Shown here in pieces: positions 36,197-44,261 of a stretch of DNA of 64,000 nucleotides. Positions within the stretch are counted from its first letter, which is position 1, and each line of letters begins with the position of its first letter. The notes below the pieces were generated by a model. The model was not told the DNA's origin, did no database searches, and worked only from the letters and a program-made list of their open reading frames with translations. This DNA is from Arthrobacter roseus (GTDB taxonomy: Bacteria; Actinomycetota; Actinomycetes; Actinomycetales; Micrococcaceae): assembly GCF_016907875.1 (NCBI RefSeq), contig NZ_JAFBCU010000001.1, positions 2,108,001-2,172,000 on the forward strand, read 5' to 3'. A program made the translations under genes and the position numbers.

Positions 36197-36655
36197 TTAG
36201 TGCGGTGGGAGCTCGCCACGAACCCGAAATCGGTGGACGCTGTAAAAGATGAGGCTAAAGGCGATGAGACCGGAGATGACAAGGCTAATACCAACCCCGA
36301 CGCCGCCAAATAGCCACCATTCATCCTTCAGTGGCCACCAGCCCGGCGCGGGCGGCTGGAGGAACCAGTAGACGCCGATTAGCGTGCCGGTGAGGGCGCT
36401 GAGGCAGGCGACGGTGATGCGGAAGGTGGTGCGGACGCCTTCTTCGGCAGCTCTGAGCGCTTGGCGTTTGATGGGGTGGAGGCGGCGTTCGGCCCAGGCG
36501 TACTGCTGGGAGAGAACAAATAGGCCTGCGCTGACCATCAGCAGGCCAGGACCGGGCAGAACCAGCGCGGCGAGACCAACAACCACGAGGGACCAACCCA
36601 GTATTTCGATGCCGGTTCGACGCGTCCAGTGGTGATTGCGTCGACGCTCCGTCAT
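36197..36655 (-). CDS. PGPGW-motif transmembrane protein
   Basis: A 152-residue membrane protein of the PGPGW group (TIGR02611-like). After a basic N-terminus comes the first hydrophobic pair with LAALVLPGPGLLMVSAGLFVL, then a basic loop (WAERRLHPIKRQALRAAEE) and two further helices (VACLSALTGTLIGVYW and VGISLVISGLIAFSLIFY), four segments in all. The family has no assigned function. I start at MTERRRNHH. It lies between the convergent spermidine-synthase-like gene and AIM24, on the same strand as AIM24 and rsmD. Confidence 0.82.
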   Translation of the reverse strand: MTERRRNHHWTRRTGIEILGWSLVVVGLAALVLPGPGLLMVSAGLFVLSQQYAWAERRLHPIKRQALRAAEEGVRTTFRITVACLSALTGTLIGVYWFLQPPAPGWWPLKDEWWLFGGVGVGISLVISGLIAFSLIFYSVHRFRVRGELPPH

Positions 36656-36725
36656 GGTAGAAATCATGCCACAGCTGACATCGCGCTAGAAATCGTGCAT
36701 CCGTGACTCACGGACGCCGCAAGCC

Positions 36726-37394
36726 TCAAGAGCGTGTGGGGACGGGGACGCCTTCGCTGGGCTGGACCACGACGAACCCGGGACCGTGGAAGGCCAGTTG
36801 GAAAGCTTCGCCTGAGCCTCCCCGCAGCATGGAGCGCACGTTCATGGAGTTGTGAACCTGAGGAACCAGGTTCCCTGACCAGCAGACGACAGCCTGGGCG
36901 TCAACGAAGGTTGGCTGCACACTGCAATCCAGGATGAGGGGTTCACCTTCGCAGCAGATGGCGGCCGTACCGTGGCCCTGCAACAAAAGGTTGAACAGTC
37001 CGCCACTGGCCATACCCGCGCCCTGGACTCGCTTGATGTCCCAGTCGATACTGGCGTCCATGGCCAACAGGTTCTTACTGGCAACCGAGATGGAATCACC
37101 TTCGAGGAGCATCAGGAAAATGTTGTTGGCCTGCCGGGAAAAAAATACTTCCCCTTGTCCGGAGACGCGCATCATGGGGGCGTCCTCGCTGGTGAGGAGT
37201 TTCTTCATCATTTTGCCTACGCTGCCGGCGCCCTCGTGGTTGAACGTGATGTCTCCCTGAAACGCCACCATGGCACCCTTGGTGGCGATCATGTCATCGC
37301 CGAGGACGGTGCGGAGCATGCGGGGTGACTGTAATGCCCACCGCTCTGTGGTCTGCGTTTCCTGGTTACGTTCGTTGAAGAGGTCGCTGCGCAT
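36726..37394 (-). CDS. AIM24 family protein
   Basis: A 222-residue beta-rich protein of the AIM24 family, a fold also found in mitochondrial Aim24 and in TRAP-like tryptophan-binding proteins. Typical stretches are LGDDMIATKGAMVAFQGDI, EVFFSRQANNIFLMLLEGD and VQGAGMASGGLFNLLLQG. No membrane segment or catalytic motif is visible. AAGGA lies nine bases before the ATG. Role unknown; it lies downstream of rsmD on the same strand with a 55-base gap. Confidence 0.85.
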   Translation of the reverse strand: MRSDLFNERNQETQTTERWALQSPRMLRTVLGDDMIATKGAMVAFQGDITFNHEGAGSVGKMMKKLLTSEDAPMMRVSGQGEVFFSRQANNIFLMLLEGDSISVASKNLLAMDASIDWDIKRVQGAGMASGGLFNLLLQGHGTAAICCEGEPLILDCSVQPTFVDAQAVVCWSGNLVPQVHNSMNVRSMLRGGSGEAFQLAFHGPGFVVVQPSEGVPVPTRS

Positions 37395-37449
37395 GAAGTG
37401 TGGTCCTTTGTCGATCGCTGCCGGTATTGCTGCTCGCCTTAGTATGCCG

Positions 37450-38034
37450 TCAGGGTGCGCTCACGTCGAGGCTGGCAGGCGGTTCAGCGAACCAGAGTTT
37501 TGTTTCGCCGTAGGCTTTCTCGGCGAACAATTCCAGTCCACTGGGCCAGCCTGGTTCATTGGATCGTTTGGAACGTTCGACGACGACGAGGGCGCCTTCT
37601 GCCAGTCTGGGCGTGAGCGCTTCGAGCATGGAACTCAGGGCATAGTCGCTGAGCGGGTAGGGCGGGTCCATGAATACGACATCCCACGGTCCCCCGATCT
37701 GGGCGAGGAATGTTTCCACTTTGGTGCGGGTCACCGAGACGACGTTCCGGCGGAGGGCTTTGTTGACAATGCGGGCGTTGCTGCGGCAGACGTCAGCAGC
37801 CTTTTCCGCCAGTTCCACCAGTTCCACGGAGGCCGCTCCGCGACTGGCGCTTTCGACGCCGAGGGACCCCGATCCGGCAAAGAGGTCCAGGACGCGTGCG
37901 TCCGCCAAGACCCCGTAGGCGTCGAGCCGCGAAAAGAGAGCTTCCTTGACTCTGTCAGTGGTTGGCCTGGTGGCGGTTCCGGGGACACTGTTCAACGTTG
38001 TGCCGCCGGCAGCTCCGGCGATGATGCGAGTCAT
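37450..38034 (-). CDS. rsmD: 16S rRNA (guanine(966)-N2)-methyltransferase
   Basis: Methylates G966 of 16S rRNA. The 194-residue protein begins MTRIIAGAAGG, the typical start. VLDLFAGSGSLGVESASRG (48-66) binds S-adenosylmethionine and MDPPYPL (DPPY 123-126) is the N2-guanine methyltransferase catalytic motif. Family length matches. It lies between recG and coaD as usual, but is separated from recG by a helix-turn-helix gene on the other strand, whose leader overlaps the rsmD upstream region. Confidence 0.95.
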   Translation of the reverse strand: MTRIIAGAAGGTTLNSVPGTATRPTTDRVKEALFSRLDAYGVLADARVLDLFAGSGSLGVESASRGAASVELVELAEKAADVCRSNARIVNKALRRNVVSVTRTKVETFLAQIGGPWDVVFMDPPYPLSDYALSSMLEALTPRLAEGALVVVERSKRSNEPGWPSGLELFAEKAYGETKLWFAEPPASLDVSAP

Positions 38035-38055
38035 GGCTTCAGCCTATCCTCGGTC

Positions 38056-38084
38056 TTGAGACAAGGTATGTATGGGGGTACCAT
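38056..38084 (+). promoter_or_regulatory. Promoter of the helix-turn-helix gene
   Basis: TTGAGA (38056-38061) and TACCAT (38079-38084) are 17 bases apart. The -10 box ends exactly six bases before the ATG at 38091, so transcription should begin on the start codon and the mRNA would be leaderless; no ribosome site is present. Confidence 0.6.
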
Positions 38085-38087
38085 ACA
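38069..38087. promoter_or_regulatory. Inverted repeat over the -10 box, candidate operator
   Basis: TGTATGG and CCATACA form a perfect 7-bp inverted repeat around GGGTA. It covers the -10 box of the helix-turn-helix gene, so a bound protein would block its promoter. The gene product is itself a DNA-binding candidate, so autorepression is a natural guess. Confidence 0.5.
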
Positions 38088-38090
38088 GTC

Positions 38091-38633
38091 ATGGTAACAA
38101 GCTATTTTGAGGAGCTTCTCGAAGAAGCTATCAGTTGCGCGGATGAAAGCGAGAGCGCAAGGGTCGCCATGATGAATGCGTCCCGAAGACGTCAGGAAGC
38201 AATATTTTCCCTCCATATGGAGGGTCTGCCCATCCGGCAGGTGGCAACGCACATTGGCGTTAGCCCAGCAGTGGTGCAAGCAGCGGTCAAAGCTGCCAAG
38301 CTCCGGCGGCATCACCTTCGGCGCCGTGAAGAACGGATACCTTATGAACTGCACGTGGAACTCAGTAGGAAGCTGCGTTCAGATGAGCAGAACTTACGCA
38401 GCATTGGCCTGCGCAATTTGGACCTCATGCAACAGAGACAGCGCAACCCTCTAGCGCAACAATGGATAAACGATTGGCGAGAGTTGTTAAACGCAACGTT
38501 GGAAACGCTCGACAGCCGGATGCTGGCAGATGATGCCAACGCTGTCGAAATGAGGCAAATGAGTCCGTTTGCCGGTGCCCTGAGCGAAGTGGAGCGGTTG
38601 GCGGCCATCAGGAGAGCGACTGCCCTTGCGTAG
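38091..38633 (+). CDS. Helix-turn-helix protein of unknown function
   Basis: A 180-residue protein I cannot place in a named family. After an acidic N-terminus (FEELLEEAISCADESES), residues 41-66 (LHMEGLPIRQVATHIGVSPAVV) read as a helix-turn-helix of sigma-region-4 or resolvase type, followed by a long charged helical part (KLRRHHLRRREERIP, then Q/R/L-rich). It is transcribed opposite to its conserved neighbours rsmD and recG, and its base composition is visibly lower in GC than theirs, suggesting acquisition by transfer. The promoter and start are discussed separately. No recombinase, toxin or phage gene is adjacent. Confidence 0.75.
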   Translation: MVTSYFEELLEEAISCADESESARVAMMNASRRRQEAIFSLHMEGLPIRQVATHIGVSPAVVQAAVKAAKLRRHHLRRREERIPYELHVELSRKLRSDEQNLRSIGLRNLDLMQQRQRNPLAQQWINDWRELLNATLETLDSRMLADDANAVEMRQMSPFAGALSEVERLAAIRRATALA

Positions 38634-38640
38634 GAGTGAA

Positions 38641-38667
38641 CTTGAGCGTGGCCTATCCTCGCTCAAG
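38641..38667. terminator. Hairpin between the helix-turn-helix gene and recG
   Basis: CTTGAGCG (38641-38648) and CGCTCAAG (38660-38667) pair perfectly over 8 bp with an 11-base loop, overlapping the recG stop region and starting seven bases after the helix-turn-helix stop. Placed between convergent genes, it may end transcription from both sides, although neither side has a long T-run. Confidence 0.5.
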
Positions 38668-40860
38668 GAATGCTTCCTTCTCGGGGTCCATGTAGGCCAT
38701 AATCGCAGCCCGGAGTGCTGGCTGTTGTTCCAGGTGCAGATCGGCGTCGATGATTTCGCGGGCTTCGATACGAGCCTTGTTAATCGTCTTCTCGTCTTTG
38801 ATGACGCGCAGCAGCTTGAGAGTGGATTTGCCGCCTGACTGTGAGGCTCCCAGGATGTCGCCCTCTCGGCGCAGCTCAAGATCCTTCTGAGAGAGTTCAA
38901 AACCGTCCGTTGTCGAAGCCACTGCATCGAGGCGTTCGCGGCTGGGATGGTCCGGTTCCAGTTGGGTCACCAGCAGGCAGGTCCCGGGAAGCCCGCCGCG
39001 GCCAACTCGTCCGCGGAGCTGGTGGAGTTGACTCATTCCGAACCTGTCAGCGTCGAGTATGACCATGACCGTTGCGTTGTGGACATCAACTCCCACTTCG
39101 ATGACCGTGGTGGAAATCAGCAGGTCGATCTCCCCAGCGGTGAAGGCGGCCATGGTCTCGGTCTTCTCCGTGCTGTCGAGTTTGCCGTGCAGCACACCGA
39201 TGCGGGTGCCCTGAAGTGATGGAACGGTCATGACCAGTTCGGCGATGGCGGTTACAGAGGCGATGTTCCGCTGTTTGTCCTCGGCTGTGTCTGCACCATC
39301 TGCCGGGAGCGGCATGTCGTCATCGTTCGCTTCACCGATTTTGGGGCACACCACGTAGACCTGCCTACCGGCGTCGATCTCTTCACGGGCGCGCTGCCAG
39401 ATGCGGTTGACCCAAGCGGGGTTCTCTACCAGCCCCACCACGTGCGTCGAGATGGGCGCGCGTCCGGCCGGTAACTCGGAGAGGGTGGAGGTTTCCAGAT
39501 CACCAAACACCGTCATGGCAATGGTCCGCGGTATGGGGGTGGCCGTCATGACCAGCAGGTGCGGTGGCCGGGCAGCTTTGGCGCGCAGGAGATCGCGCTG
39601 CTCAACGCCGAACCGGTGCTGCTCGTCCACCACAATCAGCCCAAGGTCGTAGAAGGAGACGTTCTCGGAAAGCAGCGCGTGGGTGCCGATGATGATTCCT
39701 GCGTCCCCGGAAGCCGCCTCAAGCAGCGCCACTTTTCGCTGCGCCGTCGTCATGGAACCGGTCAGCAGAACCACGCGTGTTCCGTCCGTGTCTCCACCGA
39801 GCATGCCGCCCTCGGCCAGGGGCCCTAGGGTTTTACGGATGGAGTGGTAGTGCTGGACGGCGAGGACTTCCGTGGGAGCCAGCATCGCTGCCTGCCCGCC
39901 GGCGTCGATGACCTGCAGCATGGCCCGCAGCGCGACCACCGTTTTTCCCGAGCCAACCTCACCCTGTAAGAGACGGTTCATGGGATGCGGTTGCGCTAGT
40001 TCAGTGCTGAGGGTCTGACCGACGTCGTCCTGTCCCCTGGTGAGGGTGAAAGGCAAGCTGGCGTCGAAGCGATCCAGCAGGCCGGCGGGGTGTTGAGGGC
40101 GGTCAATGGCCTCTTGCTGGGCGGACAGCGCACGACGACGGGCCAGTGCGGTCTGGAGGACGAGGGCTTCCTGAAAGCGGAAGCGGCTTTGCGCACGGTA
40201 GGCTTCCTCGATTTCGGTGGGCCGGTGGATGAGTTCGTAGGCGCGGCGCAGCGGCATGAGGTGATGGCGGTGCGCTACATCTTCGGGTACCGGGTCCCGG
40301 AGTGATTCCCAATCCATGCTGTCCAGGATGAGCCCGATGCTGCGGGCGATGGTCCAGCTGGGCACTTTTGCGGTAGCGGCGTAGACGGGGACCGGTTGTA
40401 GCGCCAAGGAGGGGTCCTGGTCATCATCGGCCAGCAGCACAAAGTCAGGGTTGGTGAGCGTGAGACGGCTTCGGTAGAGGTCCGATTTGCCGGAGAACAT
40501 GGCTCGTGTTCCCACACTGAGCTGCTTCTCTGCGGTGTAGCCGTTGAAGAAGGTCAGCGACATGGAGCCGAATCCTGTGCCGCTGTCATCGGCGATCGTG
40601 ACTTCGACGAGCATGCCTTTGCGCTGACGCATCCGGCGCGAGCTGATGGCCTGCACTCGGGCTATGAGGGTGACTTCTTCACCGACTGGCATATCGGCGA
40701 TGGGGGTGAGTTCGCCGCGTTTGAGGTACTTGCGCGGGAAGTGTTGGAGGAGCTCTCCCACCGTTTCAAGGTGTAGATGTTTTTCAAGCTTGCTGGCGGT
40801 GGGCTTGCCGAGCCTGCGTTCCAGCGGGAAATCCAGTTCTGCCGGGAGCCTAGTGTCCAT
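38653..40860 (-). CDS. recG: ATP-dependent DNA helicase RecG
   Basis: Remodels stalled replication forks and Holliday junctions. The 735-residue protein has an N-terminal wedge/OB domain (with VTLIARVQAISSRRMRQRKG), then the helicase core: LLQGEVGSGKTVVALRAML (motif I), VDEQHRFGVEQR (motif II, DEQH), TATPIPRTIAM (motif III), and RGRVGRGGLPGTCLL (motif VI). The ATG at 40860 lies inside the last codons of the upstream DAK2 gene, an 11-base overlap, and gives the family N-terminus MDTRLPAELDFPLERRLG. The neighbours DAK2 and rsmD are as in other Actinobacteria. Confidence 0.96.
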   Translation of the reverse strand: MDTRLPAELDFPLERRLGKPTASKLEKHLHLETVGELLQHFPRKYLKRGELTPIADMPVGEEVTLIARVQAISSRRMRQRKGMLVEVTIADDSGTGFGSMSLTFFNGYTAEKQLSVGTRAMFSGKSDLYRSRLTLTNPDFVLLADDDQDPSLALQPVPVYAATAKVPSWTIARSIGLILDSMDWESLRDPVPEDVAHRHHLMPLRRAYELIHRPTEIEEAYRAQSRFRFQEALVLQTALARRRALSAQQEAIDRPQHPAGLLDRFDASLPFTLTRGQDDVGQTLSTELAQPHPMNRLLQGEVGSGKTVVALRAMLQVIDAGGQAAMLAPTEVLAVQHYHSIRKTLGPLAEGGMLGGDTDGTRVVLLTGSMTTAQRKVALLEAASGDAGIIIGTHALLSENVSFYDLGLIVVDEQHRFGVEQRDLLRAKAARPPHLLVMTATPIPRTIAMTVFGDLETSTLSELPAGRAPISTHVVGLVENPAWVNRIWQRAREEIDAGRQVYVVCPKIGEANDDDMPLPADGADTAEDKQRNIASVTAIAELVMTVPSLQGTRIGVLHGKLDSTEKTETMAAFTAGEIDLLISTTVIEVGVDVHNATVMVILDADRFGMSQLHQLRGRVGRGGLPGTCLLVTQLEPDHPSRERLDAVASTTDGFELSQKDLELRREGDILGASQSGGKSTLKLLRVIKDEKTINKARIEAREIIDADLHLEQQPALRAAIMAYMDPEKEAFLERG

Positions 40861-41857
40861 CGTTGCCGGGGACGTCCCCCGTGTCCGTTCCGGCGGTGTT
40901 TCCGGCGGCGGCGAGTGAGGTGACACTGACGTTGGTGGGTTCCCCAGTGGCTCGGATGAGCTCGAGGGCAGATTCCGCGTCGGGGAGGTGGACGTGGACT
41001 CGCCACCGGTGCGTAGTGTCATCGATGGCCTGGACGGCGCTCATGATGACGGAGTCGCCGAGTTCGTCCAGCTTCATGCGTAGGGTGGCCGCATCCAGCG
41101 GGGTGAGGTTGATGGTGCACATGACCTCCACGCCGTCGTCGTCTGGCATGGTGCCGTGGATGTGTGGGTCCTGGACACCGTAGCCATGGAGGCCGTCGAG
41201 GAGTGTTTCGAGCCGTTCTTCGTGGAGGGAGGCGGCGCGCAGGGCGTCGAGGATGAGCAGGAAGCCCACTCCCCCGGCGTCGACTACTTTGGCGGCAGTG
41301 AGAGCACCGAGTTGAGTTTCAGTCAGGATCACTGCAGCAAGCGCGGCGTCCACCGCTGCGGTGAGGGTGGTGGCGAGGCCGTTGTTGCTGTCATCCCCAC
41401 TCTGCGCCGCTTCCGCGGTGGAGGCGGCGTGGGCGCATTCTTCCAGGACGGAGAGCATGGTTCCCGGCACGGGGTCACTGAGAGCGGACCAGCTGCGAAG
41501 CTGAGCGCGCTGGAGGCCCGCGGCGAGGAGAGGGCCGGTGAGCCGTGTTACGTTCTGCAGGGGCTCTGCCATGGCCGTGAGGAATACAGAGAACAGGGTG
41601 CCGGAGTTGCCACGCGCTTCTTCCATGGCGGCGCGGCCACCAATGCCGAGTAGCTCGCCGATATCCTGCGTCTCTACATCGTGGACAGCTTTGGATGCGG
41701 CCTTGACCGTGAGGTAGAGGTTGGTACCGGTGTCTCCGTCCGCGACCGGGAAAATGTTGATGGCATTGAGCCGGTCACTGTGGTTGCCGAGAGACTCTTC
41801 CGCCTTGGCGAGCCATCGCCGCATAGCCTGAGCGTTAGCGGTGATTCTAGTTTGCAC
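40850..41857 (-). CDS. DAK2-domain protein (DhaL-like, YloV N-terminal type)
   Basis: A 335-residue protein whose first 200 residues are a dihydroxyacetone-kinase phosphatase-type (DAK2/DhaL) domain, with NIFPVADGDTGTNLYLT (about 35-50) binding ADP-Mg and GRAAMEEARGNSGTLFSVFL following. In Firmicutes the related FakA is a fatty-acid kinase acting with FakB. Here the C-terminal part is shorter than in FakA/YloV (about 550 residues), so that activity cannot be assumed. The start is unsure: GTG 41857 has GGGGA upstream, ATG 41890 has none. The end overlaps recG. Confidence 0.88.
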   Translation of the reverse strand: MQTRITANAQAMRRWLAKAEESLGNHSDRLNAINIFPVADGDTGTNLYLTVKAASKAVHDVETQDIGELLGIGGRAAMEEARGNSGTLFSVFLTAMAEPLQNVTRLTGPLLAAGLQRAQLRSWSALSDPVPGTMLSVLEECAHAASTAEAAQSGDDSNNGLATTLTAAVDAALAAVILTETQLGALTAAKVVDAGGVGFLLILDALRAASLHEERLETLLDGLHGYGVQDPHIHGTMPDDDGVEVMCTINLTPLDAATLRMKLDELGDSVIMSAVQAIDDTTHRWRVHVHLPDAESALELIRATGEPTNVSVTSLAAAGNTAGTDTGDVPGNDGH

Positions 41858-42004
41858 GGTGGTCCATCCCCAATGACGGTTGCGGCTCATGTTGCACGAC
41901 GAATGTGGCTTTTCAGGCCAGTAAGAGCTTACAGCAGGGGTGGGACAGCCGCGGGTAACGGTTTGGTGGCGCGGTTGGTAACTGCGGCAAAACTGTGCGG
42001 TCGC

Positions 42005-42010
42005 TATAGT
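42005..42010 (+). promoter_or_regulatory. -10 box for the small membrane protein gene
   Basis: TATAGT lies 33 bases before the ATG of the small membrane protein gene, with GAGGAG between as ribosome site. The -35 position is not well matched. Confidence 0.45.
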
Positions 42011-42043
42011 TGACCGGGATGCAACACGTATTGAGGAGCGGCG

Positions 42044-42283
42044 ATGCCTAAGGACCGCTATGCGGACCAACCCGCGGCCCGCCACATGGTCACCCCGGTG
42101 ACCCCGGGTAAGCGCAACTCCGGTGGTGGAATCACGGACCAGACCAGCACCGCCGCCACGTTCCCAGAACGTCAGGCGGAGCGCCAACGACGTCTGCGCA
42201 AACAGAAATTCATTGCCGGCTCCGTTTTTACCCTCGCTGTCGTCGCTGCTGTCTCATTGCTGATCCTGCTGGTCGTGACGTGA
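42044..42283 (+). CDS. Small membrane protein, unknown function
   Basis: A 79-residue protein with a hydrophilic, Gly/Arg/Gln-rich N-terminal part (1-55), ending in RQAERQRRLRKQK, and one C-terminal membrane segment (IAGSVFTLAVVAAVSLLILL). The basic stretch before the helix predicts a cytoplasmic N-terminus. It has a clear GAGGAG ribosome site and a -10 box upstream, so it is probably real. It is divergent from the DAK2 gene and marks the last gene before the surface polysaccharide locus. I do not recognise a family. Confidence 0.75.
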   Translation: MPKDRYADQPAARHMVTPVTPGKRNSGGGITDQTSTAATFPERQAERQRRLRKQKFIAGSVFTLAVVAAVSLLILLVVT

Positions 42284-42291
42284 CGACAAAT

Positions 42292-44109
42292 CTACCGGGC
42301 AGTCAGACGAATACCTTCTGGTTCGTCGTAATACCACAATAAGCTCGTGTAGATGTTGTACACCGTCCGAATGTGTCGTCTATTGTTAAGCTCCGCAGTC
42401 ATGAGACGCATCAGTATCTTATAATTGAAGTTTTCTTCGAGACGTTGTCGTCCAATCCCCTGTAGCATTTCGCGGCATTGTTCGCGAACCACTCCCAGAC
42501 CAGCAACCTGCTGAACCGACGCGCGCAATTTCGTCGCCTTCTCAACCTGCGCTTCCGTTGCTCTAGGGAACGCTGCACCTGGGCTTCCCTCTGGTGCAAC
42601 CACTTTACGATTATCGTATTTAGGTGAACCTCGAACATCAAAATCATTCAATACAGGGATACCTTGCAGTGCAACATACTCATCACTGTACCTCGGCGTA
42701 TCGAAAGGAAGGCTAGCGAGGTGTGGATTGAGTTTAATCATCAGATCGAACCCCAGTACGTTAGCGGCCCTGGACACGACATCCATTGATAAGGCCGTAG
42801 CCGGACCAGAAAGGGTATAGAGCGGATCAAATCTCGCCACATCGCTGCTCCAAAGTCGAGATATTTCCCCAACGTAGTACCGATTTCTCGTATTCAAGTA
42901 CAGGTAGTCCAAGACCGCTTCGTCACGAATACCCAGCATTTTAGCGGACTTGATCAGTAGACTAAGTTGATCGACAAGATGGTCCTGAAGTCTCCGGGAT
43001 AGTAGCGAATTCGAAGCGTCTTCCGAAAAACCGGTGTTTCCCCACATACTTCGCGCTGCCTCTTGAGCACCCTTCCGCCCTACCAGACCGCCACCCGCCC
43101 CGTAGAATGACCGTAAACATTCACCGTAGCCACCACTCAGTATGATCGAGCCTCCGATGTCCGCTGTGATAGGACCCATGAGTTGGCCTGGAATTATTCC
43201 GGCAGAGTACTGCATAGGCTTCAAGAAATTATCTTTGAAGGAAGACGGAGCCACGGTTGCGCGTCCGCCCGGGTGCTCTGTCATCGTCAACGAAAATTCC
43301 GCCGCGAGCTTCTCCGCGACCGATTTATCCGGCGAGTCTTTCCGTCCGGAACAGAAAAATCTATAGCGGTCGCTAGAACCTGTAGCGGTGAGTCCCGCAA
43401 GGACGAGACGAGAATCGAAACCGCCAGTCAGATGAGCGGTTTTAGACTGATACTCGGAGGAGGAAGCTACCTCCAGGTTCATGCGAATTTCGCCTGCGGT
43501 TATGTCAACCGAATCGTGGAACGAAATATTGCGCTCAAAGAATTCGTTCTTGGCGGTATAGGTTTCAATTCGAACTCCTTCGCGGTCGATTTCGGCGAAA
43601 TCAAACTGTTCGAGGACACTAATATTCTCGTAACTTGCCGGAACTAGGCCTCCATTACCTGTCGAGATTATGGATGCTAAGTACGCCAAAGACTTTGCCG
43701 GCTTCTTTCCGAGGGAACCCAAAAATATGATGAGACTATGCAGATCAGATGACATGGAAGTACCGTCTTCGTCGTCGTGCACGAAAACGAGGCCACCACC
43801 AAGAGGATCGGGCAGGATACTCATCAGGCGTTCACTTCGGTCCCATACATAGAGACACAATGACCCCCGAATGTTCTCACCGAGCGAGTGCGTATCCACC
43901 TGATCCGGACGAAGGAGAGGTGCGAGAGTGTCAGGGCTGTCGACGAACCGCCCATATACTCGTCCTGCTCCATGGGCACCGATAGCCGAGTAACGGCTTC
44001 TCGACAACGAGCCAGCAAAGTTGGCTACGTATACGTTGTCATCAATACGATAGATGTCTAGGTCCGGGTTTGGTCTACGACTACAATGGATTACTGGCGC
44101 GTTGAGCAT
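42292..44109 (-). CDS. Asparagine-synthase-like protein of a polysaccharide locus
   Basis: A 605-residue protein shaped like an asparagine synthetase. The N-terminal part (to about 170) resembles the glutaminase fold (GSLCLYVWDRSERLMSILPD and SMSSDLHSLIIFLG), but the Cys2 nucleophile is missing. The C-terminal part has the ATP-pyrophosphatase loop HLTGGFDSRLVLAGL (about 226-240). Such proteins may activate a carboxylate and form an amide, for example on a uronic acid of a surface glycan; this is inference. The codon use and base composition are clearly more AT-rich than in neighbours. I start at ATG 44109 (AAGG seven bases upstream); ATG 44127 lacks a ribosome site. Confidence 0.8.
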   Translation of the reverse strand: MLNAPVIHCSRRPNPDLDIYRIDDNVYVANFAGSLSRSRYSAIGAHGAGRVYGRFVDSPDTLAPLLRPDQVDTHSLGENIRGSLCLYVWDRSERLMSILPDPLGGGLVFVHDDEDGTSMSSDLHSLIIFLGSLGKKPAKSLAYLASIISTGNGGLVPASYENISVLEQFDFAEIDREGVRIETYTAKNEFFERNISFHDSVDITAGEIRMNLEVASSSEYQSKTAHLTGGFDSRLVLAGLTATGSSDRYRFFCSGRKDSPDKSVAEKLAAEFSLTMTEHPGGRATVAPSSFKDNFLKPMQYSAGIIPGQLMGPITADIGGSIILSGGYGECLRSFYGAGGGLVGRKGAQEAARSMWGNTGFSEDASNSLLSRRLQDHLVDQLSLLIKSAKMLGIRDEAVLDYLYLNTRNRYYVGEISRLWSSDVARFDPLYTLSGPATALSMDVVSRAANVLGFDLMIKLNPHLASLPFDTPRYSDEYVALQGIPVLNDFDVRGSPKYDNRKVVAPEGSPGAAFPRATEAQVEKATKLRASVQQVAGLGVVREQCREMLQGIGRQRLEENFNYKILMRLMTAELNNRRHIRTVYNIYTSLLWYYDEPEGIRLTAR

Positions 44110-44160
44110 TAAATTACCTTGACTCATAGGGTGATGCTGGCAGTCCCGCTGCGGAGCGAT

Positions 44161-44226
44161 GCCACCATATCAGGTGGCCATCGCGAGAGTTCGAGTGTCC
44201 ATGAATCGAATCGAGTCTGTAGACTC
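44161..44226. promoter_or_regulatory. Two inverted repeats in the wecB divergent region
   Basis: GCCACC-6-GGTGGC (44161-44178) and GAGTCT-2-AGACTC (44213-44226) are perfect 6-bp inverted repeats within the roughly 150 bases between the asparagine-synthase-like gene and wecB. Both genes diverge from here, so the repeats may be operators or short hairpins in the leaders. I see no clear -35/-10 pair. Confidence 0.4.
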
Positions 44227-44261
44227 AGTGGGACTCTTTAACTACCTATGTGGGGGACTAC

